Source: Haoranjiania flava (GTDB lineage: Bacteria; Bacteroidota; Bacteroidia; Chitinophagales; Chitinophagaceae). From it: a DNA stretch of 64,000 bases. The notes beneath the pieces are model-generated. The model was given only the letters and a program-made list of their open reading frames with translations. It searched no databases and was not told where the DNA came from. The position numbers were made by a program, and so were the translations under genes. The DNA lies in the NCBI RefSeq assembly GCF_025631005.1, contig NZ_JAOTPL010000001.1, positions 283,836 to 347,835 of the forward strand, read 5' to 3'. This document shows, piece after piece, positions 16,562 through 25,391 of this stretch (positions within the stretch are counted from its first letter, which is position 1; the number at the start of each line of letters is the position of its first letter).

Positions 16562-17908
16562 CTATACCACTCCCTGCGCAAGCATAGCATCGGCAACTTT
16601 CACAAAACCTGCTATGTTGGCGCCTTTTACATAATCAACATAGTCTTTGCTTTCATTAGCGCCATACAAAATGCATTCTGCATGCACATTGTTCATGATC
16701 TCGTGCAGCTTGCGGTCTACCTTCTCATGCGTCCATTTGTAACGCAAAGAGTTTTGCGACATCTCTAAACCTGAAGTGGCCACACCGCCCGCGTTAGATG
16801 CTTTACCCGGTGCATACAATATTTTATGTTTCTGGAAAGTATTGATAGCTTCCAGTGTGGATGGCATGTTAGCGCCTTCGGCTACGCACATTACTTTGCT
16901 CTTCACCAATGCCTGCGCATCTCCTACCAGTATCTCGTTTTGTGTGGCACAGGGCAGCGCAATGTCGCACTCAACACTCCAGGGCTTCTTATCCTTGTAA
17001 AATTTAGCCGACTTAAAATGGTCTGCATACTCGCTGATGCGGCCGCGGCGTACATTCTTCAGCTGCATTACCCAGTTGAGCTTCTCTTCATCAATGCCAT
17101 CTTTATCATAAATAAAACCTTCTGAATCTGACAGTGTTACTACCTTCCCGCCGAGTGCGGTTGCTTTCTGCGCCGCATATTGCGATACGTTGCCCGAACC
17201 CGATATCACAATGGTTTTCCCGGATACAGACTCATATTTTGCTGCCAGCATATTTTCAACGAAATAGATCAGGCCATAGCCTGTAGCTTCGGGGCGAATG
17301 AAAGATCCGCCATAGCTCATGCCCTTGCCGGTAAGTACGCCGGTAAATTTATTGGTCAGTTTTTTATACATGCCAAACAGGTAGCCAACCTCGCGCTCGC
17401 CTACGCCAATGTCACCGGCAGGTACATCTGTATCTTCACCAATATAGCGGAAAAGTTCTGACATAAAACTTTGGCAAAAGCGCATCACTTCACCATCTGA
17501 TTTTCCTTTGGGGTCAAAGTTAGCGCCACCCTTGCCTCCGCCCATAGGCAACGTTGTGAGGCTGTTCTTAAAAGTCTGTTCAAAGGCCAGGAATTTTAAA
17601 ATGCTCAGGTTTACGGTCGGGTGAAAACGCAATCCGCCTTTGTAAGGCCCGATGGCAGAATTCATCTGCACACGATAACCCCTGTTTACCTGTATTATAT
17701 TATTATCATCTACCCATGGAACACGAAAAATGATCACACGCTCAGGTTCTACAATCCTGTCCAGCAATTGCTTATCCCTGTACTTGTCATTTGCCCTGAT
17801 AAAAGGAATAATAGATTCTGCCACTTCCGTCACTGCCTGTAAAAATTCTGTTTCTCCCGGGTTGTTTGCTGTAACTGTCTGCAAAAATTTTTTGATGATA
17901 TTTTCCAT
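16562..17908 (-). CDS. gdhA: NADP-type glutamate dehydrogenase
   Basis: Interconverts 2-oxoglutarate plus ammonia and glutamate. The N-terminal half carries GPYKGGLRFHP and PMGGGKGGANFDPKG, with the catalytic Lys in this segment, followed by PAGDIGVG. The Rossmann half has SGSGNVSQYAA. Its 448-aa length is the hexameric NADP-dependent class I size. Divergent from serS across a 155-base AT-rich gap. A -7 box lies at 17929-17936. Confidence 0.95.
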   Translation of the reverse strand: MENIIKKFLQTVTANNPGETEFLQAVTEVAESIIPFIRANDKYRDKQLLDRIVEPERVIIFRVPWVDDNNIIQVNRGYRVQMNSAIGPYKGGLRFHPTVNLSILKFLAFEQTFKNSLTTLPMGGGKGGANFDPKGKSDGEVMRFCQSFMSELFRYIGEDTDVPAGDIGVGEREVGYLFGMYKKLTNKFTGVLTGKGMSYGGSFIRPEATGYGLIYFVENMLAAKYESVSGKTIVISGSGNVSQYAAQKATALGGKVVTLSDSEGFIYDKDGIDEEKLNWVMQLKNVRRGRISEYADHFKSAKFYKDKKPWSVECDIALPCATQNEILVGDAQALVKSKVMCVAEGANMPSTLEAINTFQKHKILYAPGKASNAGGVATSGLEMSQNSLRYKWTHEKVDRKLHEIMNNVHAECILYGANESKDYVDYVKGANIAGFVKVADAMLAQGVV

Positions 17909-17928
17909 AACTAATATTTAATAGGTAG

Positions 17929-17936
17929 CAAAAATA
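17929..17936 (-). promoter_or_regulatory. -7 promoter box for gdhA
   Basis: TATTTTTG on the minus strand, about 20 bases before the gdhA ATG. Confidence 0.5.
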
Positions 17937-18063
17937 TATGAGTTTTTACTAACACTCTTTTGTTTTATTAAATAAAATCTACATATTAAAACCAAATCTT
18001 AGAATTCATTAAATATAGCATTATAAAAATTCCAAGTATATTCGCTTAAATTTTAAGATAAAC

Positions 18064-19338
18064 ATGTTACAGGTAAGTGCACTCAGGCAGGATGCAGGTA
18101 AGGTAAGAGAAAAACTTGCAGTAAAAAATTTTAAGAACATGGCGCTGATCGACGAGATCATAGCTTTGGATGATGAAAGGAAAAAAATTCAAACAGATTT
18201 TGATAACAATCAATCTAAAATAAACAGCATATCAAAGTCTATCGGGCAACTGATGGCACAGGGCAAAAAACAAGAAGCAGAAGCTGCCAAAGCTGAAGTA
18301 TCTGCATTGAAGCCTACACTTGAACCCCTGAAACAAAAGATGGCGGAAGCAGAAGAAAACCTTTACCGGATGCTGGTGCAACTGCCCAACCTGCCGCACG
18401 ATAAAGTTCCCGCAGGCAACAACGCGGAAGACAATGTGGTAGTAAAAGAAGGCGGCAACATACCGGAACTATATGAAGGCGCCGTGCCGCATTGGGAGCT
18501 GATAAAAACCTACGATATTGTTGATTTCGAAACCGGAGCAAAGATTACCGGCAGCGGCTTTCCGCTATTCAAAGGCAAGGGTGCAAAGCTGCAACGCTCG
18601 CTGGTGCAGTATTTCCTGGACTTCAATACTGCTGCGGGCTACACAGAATACAACCCGCCATTTATGGTCAATGAAGCATCTGCTTATGCCACCGGGCAAC
18701 TTCCTGATAAAGAAGGCCAGATGTATCATGTAACCGAGGACAACTTATACCTGATACCCACCTCCGAAGTACCCGTAACTAATATTTACCGCGATGAAAT
18801 ATTAAAAGAAGAAAAGCTTCCTCTGAAGATGACCGCCCACTCGCCGTGTTTCAGAAGGGAGGCCGGAAGCTTTGGTAAAGATGTACGCGGGCTCAACAGG
18901 GTGCACCAATTTGAAAAAGTAGAGATCGTACAGATAACTCATCCGGATGCCAGCAACCAGGCGCTGGATGATATGGTGGCGCATGTGGAGAGTTTATTGC
19001 AATCACTGGAACTGCCCTACCGCATACTGTTGCTTTGCGGCGGAGACATGAGCTTTACCAGCCACATCACTTACGACTTTGAAGTATATAGCGCTGCTCA
19101 GGGGCGCTGGCTGGAAGTGAGCAGTGTAAGCAATTTCCACAATTACCAGGCTAACCGCCTGAAGTGCCGTTTTAAAAACAACGAAGGCAAAACGCAACTG
19201 GTACATACGCTCAACGGCAGCTCAATGGCATTGCCGCGCATCATCGCAGCTATTTTGGAAAACAATCAACAGGCAGGTAGCATCAGAGTGCCGGAAGTAT
19301 TGCAGCCTTACTTTGGCGCCGATAAGATTGAAAAATAA
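18064..19338 (+). CDS. serS: Seryl-tRNA synthetase
   Basis: Charges tRNA-Ser (and tRNA-Sec where present). The N-terminal antiparallel coiled-coil arm that grips the tRNA long variable loop spans about 25-105, rich in Lys/Glu. The class II catalytic core follows: motif 2 near HSPCFRREAGSFGKD and motif 3 near LNGSSMALPRIIAAILEN. The 424-aa length is normal. ATG at 18064 is the first start after an AT-rich leader. Confidence 0.97.
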   Translation: MLQVSALRQDAGKVREKLAVKNFKNMALIDEIIALDDERKKIQTDFDNNQSKINSISKSIGQLMAQGKKQEAEAAKAEVSALKPTLEPLKQKMAEAEENLYRMLVQLPNLPHDKVPAGNNAEDNVVVKEGGNIPELYEGAVPHWELIKTYDIVDFETGAKITGSGFPLFKGKGAKLQRSLVQYFLDFNTAAGYTEYNPPFMVNEASAYATGQLPDKEGQMYHVTEDNLYLIPTSEVPVTNIYRDEILKEEKLPLKMTAHSPCFRREAGSFGKDVRGLNRVHQFEKVEIVQITHPDASNQALDDMVAHVESLLQSLELPYRILLLCGGDMSFTSHITYDFEVYSAAQGRWLEVSSVSNFHNYQANRLKCRFKNNEGKTQLVHTLNGSSMALPRIIAAILENNQQAGSIRVPEVLQPYFGADKIEK

Positions 19339-19453
19339 ATTACTTGAACATTAACGCACTTAAAAAAAATTGACGTTGGAGTGCAAAGAATTTCACATAA
19401 CATTTTAGTGTATTTTATTATCTTGCGGGCTATCATCAAACAACCTTTATCGC

Positions 19454-20176
19454 ATGTCTGAATCTATAGTATCCGTAAAAAATGCCAATATTTACCAGGG
19501 AAATAATCTTATTCTCCAGGATGTAAATTTTGAGATAGGCCCTGAAGAGTTTGTTTACCTCGTGGGAAAAACGGGTACCGGAAAGAGCAGCCTGCTGAAA
19601 ACATTGTATGGCGAACTGCCCTTGAAAGAAGGCACAGCAACGGTTGTGGGCCATGACATAAAAGGCATGACCTGGAAAACAGTCCCTTTTCTACGAAGAG
19701 ACATCGGCATTGTGTTCCAGTCTTTCAACTTACTTACAGACAGGAACGTATCTGAAAACCTTAAGTTTGTAATGCGTGCCACCGGCTGGAAAGACAAGAA
19801 GCTGATGGATGAAAAGATCAAAGAAGTGCTGGAAAAAGTAGGCCTTTCTCATAAAGAATTCAAGATGCCTTTTGAAATGAGTGGCGGCGAACAGCAGCGG
19901 CTCGACATTGCACGCGCCCTGATCAACTCGCCGAAGCTTATACTGGCTGATGAGCCTACCGGCAACCTGGACCCGGAAACCAGCGACGACATTATGCAAC
20001 TGCTGCGCCTGATCAGCTACGAGACCAAGACATCTATCCTGATGGCTACGCACGATTTTATCGTGATCAACAGGTACCCTTCCCGCATCCTGAAAACAGA
20101 GAACGGCCGTGTACTCGACAGCATGTCTGAAGAGTTTGAAGACAAACGTGAAATACAGGTAGATCAGCCTTTGTAA
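19454..20176 (+). CDS. FtsE-like ABC transporter ATP-binding protein
   Basis: A 240-aa ABC ATPase of the FtsE/LolD type. Walker A GKTGTGKSS is at 38-46, the Q-loop IVFQSFNLL near 87, the signature MSGGEQQRLDIARAL near 142, and Walker B LADEPTGNLD with the H-loop ATHD after it. In division, FtsE with FtsX activates peptidoglycan hydrolases at the septum. No ftsX or other permease gene is next to it, so the FtsE identity rests on sequence resemblance alone; LolD/MacB-type roles remain possible. Confidence 0.85.
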   Translation: MSESIVSVKNANIYQGNNLILQDVNFEIGPEEFVYLVGKTGTGKSSLLKTLYGELPLKEGTATVVGHDIKGMTWKTVPFLRRDIGIVFQSFNLLTDRNVSENLKFVMRATGWKDKKLMDEKIKEVLEKVGLSHKEFKMPFEMSGGEQQRLDIARALINSPKLILADEPTGNLDPETSDDIMQLLRLISYETKTSILMATHDFIVINRYPSRILKTENGRVLDSMSEEFEDKREIQVDQPL

Positions 20177-20404
20177 ACCTGCCTGATATCTTCCTGCCGG
20201 GCTATACTACTGGCTTTCAGTGATTGCTCCATCCATGTGCATGCCGGCAACCGGTACAATGGATTGCGTACTCCATAAGATTTCTGCTGCATTAATTTTA
20301 TTTATAAAAATATACTGGCAGTATAGATAGATTTTATCCATGCATAGTGCGCATTTCACAAATATTTTTTACTTTACATCCTGTCTTATAAAATACATCT
20401 CACT

Positions 20405-22573
20405 ATGAAATTTTTAAAAATTCAGTTGGTTTTTGCTTCCTGCCTGCTGTTTATCAGCCTGTCTGCACAACCCCCGCGCGGCATAGCCTGGAGCAAAAAC
20501 GGTAACAGCTATTATACCATTGCAGATAAAGGCATTGTAGAAATAACGCTTCCCGGAAGAACTACGCAAACACTGGCTTCCGCAGCGCAGCTTACTCCCA
20601 AGGGCGCCAAAGAGCCGGTTACCATACGCAATTTTTTCCTCAGCGATGACAAGCGTAAACTGCTTGTATATACCAACTCAAAACGGGTATGGCGCTACGA
20701 CACACGCGGAGATTACTGGGTACTGGATTTATCGAACCATACATTGCGCCAGCTTGGGAAAGGCCTTCCCGAATCATCGCTGATGTTTGCCAAATTATCT
20801 CCTGATGGAAAAAAAGCAGCCTACGTAAGCAGGCACAATATTTATGCAGAAGATCTTACTACACATAAGATCACACAACTTACAACTGACGGCACAGACA
20901 GGATCATCAACGGCACGTTTGACTGGGTATACGAAGAAGAGTTCAGCACGCGCGACGGTTTTCGATGGTCGCCCGACAGTAAAAAGATTGCTTTCTGGAA
21001 TATTGATGCACGTAAGATCAGGAACTTTTTAATGATCAATAATACAGATTCCATATATGCTTACAATGTGCCTGTAGAATACCCGAAAGTAGGCTACAAG
21101 CCATCTCCGGCAAAGATCGGCATAGTGGATGTAGCTTCTAAAAATAAAAAATGGATGAGCATACCGGGCGAGAGCGACAATAATTACCTGCCAAGAATGG
21201 AATGGGCAGACAACAACGCCATTGTGGTGCAACAACTTAACCGCAAACAAAACCAAAGCACTCTATACACGGTAAACGCTGCCAACGGCGTGGCCAAAGC
21301 ATTTTACAAGGAAAAAAACAACGCATGGATAGACATAAAATCCAGGTGGCACGACAGCCCCGTAGGCTGGGACTGGATTGAAAACAACAAAGCTTTTCTA
21401 TGGATGACGGAAAAAGACGGCTGGCAACATTTATACAGGATAGACCTTGCCGGCAATGAAAAACTGATAACCAAAGGCGCGTATGATGTCATAGATCTTC
21501 TGGCAGTAAACGAACAGGAAGGTTATGTGTACTTCCTGGCTTCTCCCGAAAATGCTACGCAACAATATTTATACAGAACCAGGCTTGACGGCAGCAGCGC
21601 ACCCGAAAAACTTTCCCCGGCAACAGAGAAAGGCACCCACGATTATGATCTTTCACCTGACGGCAAGTTTGCACGGCATACATTTTCGAATGTAAATACA
21701 TATCCCGTACGCGAATGGGTAACACTGCCAGGCCACACAACCATTGGCGACAAAGCCAATCAGAATGCGCTCCCCGCGGATATCCCCAGGGTAAACATGG
21801 TGCAGATCAAAACAGTCAAAGGCGCCACTATGGATGCTTCTGTGCTGCTGCCTAAGAACTTTGACTCTACAAAAAAATACCCGGTATTATTTTATGTGTA
21901 CACCGAACCCGGCGGCGCCACTGTAAAAGATAAGTTTGGCAGCGGCAGGCCGAACTTATACAATGGTGATTTTTCGGGTGATGGTTACATCTACATCAGC
22001 GTAGACAGCCGCGGCACACCCGCACCGAAAGGCGCTGCATGGAGAAAATCTATTTATGAAAAAGTAGGCATCCTGAATATCCATGACCAGGCAGATGCTG
22101 CCAGAGAAATTATGAAATGGAGATTTGTAGACACCAGCCGCATAGCTGTGTGGGGCTGGAGCGGTGGCGGTTCCACCACTTTAAATTTACTGTTTCAATA
22201 TCCGGAGATTTATAAAACAGGCATTGCGATCGCGGCAGTAGCGAACCGGCTTACCTACGACAATATTTATGAAGAAAGATACATGGGCCTGCCACAGGAA
22301 AATGCCGCAGCTTACAAGCAGGCGTCTGCCATCACACACGCTGCCGGGCTGAAAGGAAACCTTTTGCTGGTACATGGTACGGGCGACGACAACGTGCATT
22401 ATCAGAATGCGGAAATGCTGATCAATGAACTGATACGGCATAATAAGCTCTTTAATTTAATGGTGTACCCCAACCGTTCACACAGTATTTCAGAAGGCGA
22501 AGGCACGGGCAAACATTTAAGCAACCTGTTCACCAAATTCCTGCGCGAGCATTGCCCGCCGGGCGCACGTTAG
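20405..22573 (+). CDS. S9 family peptidase (dipeptidyl peptidase IV type), secreted
   Basis: Removes X-Pro dipeptides from peptide N-termini, likely in the periplasm. The N-terminal signal peptide is about residues 1-22 (ending SLSAQ). A beta-propeller DPPIV_N region covers about 60-440, followed by the alpha/beta hydrolase domain. The nucleophile is Ser586 in GWSGGG, the Asp is in GTGDDNVH and the His in NRSHSISEG. The propeller contains DWVYEEEF, the double-Glu motif that binds the substrate amino terminus in DPP-IV. At 722 aa the length fits. A strong terminator follows. Confidence 0.94.
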   Translation: MKFLKIQLVFASCLLFISLSAQPPRGIAWSKNGNSYYTIADKGIVEITLPGRTTQTLASAAQLTPKGAKEPVTIRNFFLSDDKRKLLVYTNSKRVWRYDTRGDYWVLDLSNHTLRQLGKGLPESSLMFAKLSPDGKKAAYVSRHNIYAEDLTTHKITQLTTDGTDRIINGTFDWVYEEEFSTRDGFRWSPDSKKIAFWNIDARKIRNFLMINNTDSIYAYNVPVEYPKVGYKPSPAKIGIVDVASKNKKWMSIPGESDNNYLPRMEWADNNAIVVQQLNRKQNQSTLYTVNAANGVAKAFYKEKNNAWIDIKSRWHDSPVGWDWIENNKAFLWMTEKDGWQHLYRIDLAGNEKLITKGAYDVIDLLAVNEQEGYVYFLASPENATQQYLYRTRLDGSSAPEKLSPATEKGTHDYDLSPDGKFARHTFSNVNTYPVREWVTLPGHTTIGDKANQNALPADIPRVNMVQIKTVKGATMDASVLLPKNFDSTKKYPVLFYVYTEPGGATVKDKFGSGRPNLYNGDFSGDGYIYISVDSRGTPAPKGAAWRKSIYEKVGILNIHDQADAAREIMKWRFVDTSRIAVWGWSGGGSTTLNLLFQYPEIYKTGIAIAAVANRLTYDNIYEERYMGLPQENAAAYKQASAITHAAGLKGNLLLVHGTGDDNVHYQNAEMLINELIRHNKLFNLMVYPNRSHSISEGEGTGKHLSNLFTKFLREHCPPGAR

Positions 22574-22589
22574 GCTGTATTGGTTACCG

Positions 22590-22648
22590 GAAGACAGAAT
22601 AAATTTTTTTATCATTTGTAAATGGATTAAATTTATTCTGTCTTTTTT
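22590..22648 (+). terminator. Intrinsic terminator after the S9 peptidase gene
   Basis: AAGACAGAATAAATTT pairs with AAATTTATTCTGTCTT over a short loop and is followed by a T-run. An outer GTTACCG/CGGTAAC pair brackets the same hairpin. Confidence 0.8.
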
Positions 22649-22677
22649 GTTTCGGTAACATTTAAAACTATACACTG

Positions 22678-25092
22678 ATGAAAAAAGTAGCTCTATCCAC
22701 ACTCGCCTTTCTCGGCTCCATACCGGTATTTGCCAGCGAAGCAGATCTTAAAGTACCGGAATCCATCAAACAACATACAGAACTTTATTACGGATTTGCC
22801 GTAACGCTGCTGGGCATGCTGTTTGGCTTGTATCAGTATACCCGTGTGCGCAAGCTGCCTGCACATAAATCCATGCTGGAAATAGGCGATGTGATTTATA
22901 AAACCTGTAAAGCTTATTTAAAACAGCAGGGCAGGTTCCTGGCTATATTATTTGTTTTCATCGGGGCTGCGGTAGCTGCTTATTACGGCTTCCTGGCTAA
23001 AGATGAAGCGGGCAATAATTTATTCGGTACCGGGGGCGTACTGCTGATACTTACGTGGACTGTGGTTGGCATACTTGGTTCTTATGCTGTGGCTGCATTC
23101 GGCATCCGCATGAATACACTTGCCAACTCCCGCATGGCGTTTGCTTCATTGAAAAGGAAGCCGCTTGATCTTTTGAACATCCCGTTAAATGCCGGCATGA
23201 GCATTGGCGTATTGCTGATATGCGTAGAGTTAATGCTGATGCTGATCATCCTGCTGCTGATGCCCGGAGAGCTGGCAGGCGCCTGTTTTATAGGCTTTGC
23301 CATAGGTGAATCGCTGGGAGCATCTGCCCTGCGTATTGCAGGCGGCATTTTTACAAAGATTGCAGATATCGGCTCAGACCTTATGAAAGTTGTATTCAAG
23401 ATCGGTGAAGATGATCCCCGCAACCCGGGCGTGATTGCAGACTGTACCGGCGACAATGCAGGAGACAGCGTTGGCCCTACGGCGGATGGGTTTGAAACCT
23501 ACGGCGTTACAGGCGTGGCGCTGATCTCTTTTATTTTGCTGGCCATCACTTCAGGCCCCGAAATGCAGACATTACTGTTAGCCTGGATTTTTGTAATGCG
23601 CATATTGATGGTGATAACATCTGTGGTTGCATTCTGGATCAACAAAGCCATCAGCAATGCCATGTACAGCAACAAAGAAGACTTGGATTTTGAAGCGCCG
23701 CTCACACATCTTGTGTGGATCACGTCTATACTTTCTATTATTGTTACCTTTATTGTGAGCTACCTGATGCTGCCCAATGTAAACGGAAATTCCGATATGT
23801 GGTGGATACTGTCCGTGATCATTAGTTGTGGTACTTTAGGTGCAGCGCTGATACCGGAATTCACCAAAATATTTACTTCACCCAAATCATCGCATGTTCG
23901 TGAGATCGTAAATGCAGGCCAAGAAGGCGGTGCATCGCTTGTGATACTTTCAGGATTTGTTGCCGGCAATTTCAGCGCATTCTGGAAAGGACTGGTATTT
24001 TTTGTGCTGATGTTTGCGGGCTACTACACCAGCACCCTGGGGCTTGCAGATATTATGATCTATCCTTCCGTATTTGCTTTCGGGCTCATAGCTTTCGGCA
24101 TGTTGGGCATGGGCCCCGTAACGATTGCAGTGGACAGCTACGGCCCTGTTACAGACAATGCACAGTCGGTGTATGAATTATCGCTGATAGAAGAGCAGCC
24201 CGGCATTGATGAAGAGATACAAAGAGATTTCGGTTTCAGGCCGGATTGGGAAAAATCAAAATATTACCTGGAAGCTAATGATGGCGCTGGTAACACATTC
24301 AAAGCCACAGCCAAACCGGTGCTGATAGGCACTGCAGTGGTAGGCGCGACCACCATGATCTTTTCACTGATATTGATGATTGAAAAAACACTCGGCGTTG
24401 ATCCTGAAACTATTTTAAATGTACTGAACCCATACACCATACTCGGCTTCCTGCTGGGCGGATCTGTTATTTACTGGTTCACCGGCGCATCTACACAAGC
24501 GGTTACTACCGGCGCTTACAGGGCTGTAGAGTATATTAAACGCCACATTAACTTAGATCCCAACGCTCCCAAGAAGGCAGATCCTAAGGCGTCTGTGGAA
24601 GTGGTAAAAATATGTACACAGTATGCACAGAATGGTATGTTCAATATTTTCATAGCCATATTCTTCTTTGCGCTGGCATTTGCCTGCATTTCTTCACCTG
24701 CCGGCATCGGCGGAAACGATGCAGTAGCCTTGTTTGTAAGCTATCTTATAGGTATAGCTGTATTCGGTTTGTTCCAGGCGATCTTTATGGCCAATGCAGG
24801 CGGTGCGTGGGATAATGCCAAAAAAGTTGTAGAGGTAGATCTGAAAGCCAAAGGCACGCCGCTGCACGATGCTACGGTGGTTGGAGATACGGTTGGCGAT
24901 CCGTTTAAAGACACTTCATCTGTATCCTTGAACCCCATTATTAAGTTCACAACCCTGTTTGGACTATTGGCCATGGAAATGGCCATCTCGGAATCGTTCA
25001 GGAATTCAGCGCCCTGGTTTGGCCTGGTATTCCTGGTGATAGCCCTGGTATTCTCCTGGCGCTCATTCTACAAAATGCGCATTGAGAAGTAA
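22678..25092 (+). CDS. hppA: Membrane-bound ion-pumping pyrophosphatase
   Basis: Couples PPi hydrolysis to H+ or Na+ export. It has about 16 hydrophobic segments across 804 aa. Substrate-site motifs are present but slightly unusual: EDDPRNPGVIADCTGDNAGD and the later DTVGDPFKDTSS near the C-terminus. At residue 542 the family-diagnostic segment reads GNTFKATAK, with Lys where K+-dependent enzymes have Ala, so a K+-independent enzyme is predicted. The first 20 residues look like a signal peptide or an extra N-terminal helix (ending near FASE). The coupling ion is not decided here. Confidence 0.93.
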   Translation: MKKVALSTLAFLGSIPVFASEADLKVPESIKQHTELYYGFAVTLLGMLFGLYQYTRVRKLPAHKSMLEIGDVIYKTCKAYLKQQGRFLAILFVFIGAAVAAYYGFLAKDEAGNNLFGTGGVLLILTWTVVGILGSYAVAAFGIRMNTLANSRMAFASLKRKPLDLLNIPLNAGMSIGVLLICVELMLMLIILLLMPGELAGACFIGFAIGESLGASALRIAGGIFTKIADIGSDLMKVVFKIGEDDPRNPGVIADCTGDNAGDSVGPTADGFETYGVTGVALISFILLAITSGPEMQTLLLAWIFVMRILMVITSVVAFWINKAISNAMYSNKEDLDFEAPLTHLVWITSILSIIVTFIVSYLMLPNVNGNSDMWWILSVIISCGTLGAALIPEFTKIFTSPKSSHVREIVNAGQEGGASLVILSGFVAGNFSAFWKGLVFFVLMFAGYYTSTLGLADIMIYPSVFAFGLIAFGMLGMGPVTIAVDSYGPVTDNAQSVYELSLIEEQPGIDEEIQRDFGFRPDWEKSKYYLEANDGAGNTFKATAKPVLIGTAVVGATTMIFSLILMIEKTLGVDPETILNVLNPYTILGFLLGGSVIYWFTGASTQAVTTGAYRAVEYIKRHINLDPNAPKKADPKASVEVVKICTQYAQNGMFNIFIAIFFFALAFACISSPAGIGGNDAVALFVSYLIGIAVFGLFQAIFMANAGGAWDNAKKVVEVDLKAKGTPLHDATVVGDTVGDPFKDTSSVSLNPIIKFTTLFGLLAMEMAISESFRNSAPWFGLVFLVIALVFSWRSFYKMRIEK

Positions 25093-25108
25093 GCATTGCT
25101 GATTATGG

Positions 25109-25160
25109 AATCTGTACACCAGGTGGCATTTTTAGCCAGTAAAGTGTACAGATTTTTTTA
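25109..25160 (+). terminator. Intrinsic terminator after hppA
   Basis: AATCTGTACAC and GTGTACAGATT form a perfect 11-bp stem followed by seven T. The loop is about 24 bases. Confidence 0.85.
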
Positions 25161-25391
25161 TGCCAATGAAGGAGCAACGAGGCGTAGCCCTTCCAGCTAT
25201 ACACTTGCCTGCAAAGACTAAACAGCTGATTGCCGGAATCAACTCCGCGGATAACTCCAGGCATGTCAAGCACTGCAATAGCATTTAGCGTTGACGCAAA
25301 ATTCCGGATAAACGTTAATCAGATAAAATGCAAGCAAAAAAGGCAGCAAAAAGCGCATCATTGCTTAACTTGAGGCTTTTAAACATGGAAT

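Noticed and set aside
20311..20325. TATACTGGCAGTATA palindrome upstream of the S9 peptidase gene as an operator
   Set aside because: Short, AT-rich and without a second copy or adjacent regulator; such palindromes are expected by chance in AT-rich leaders.
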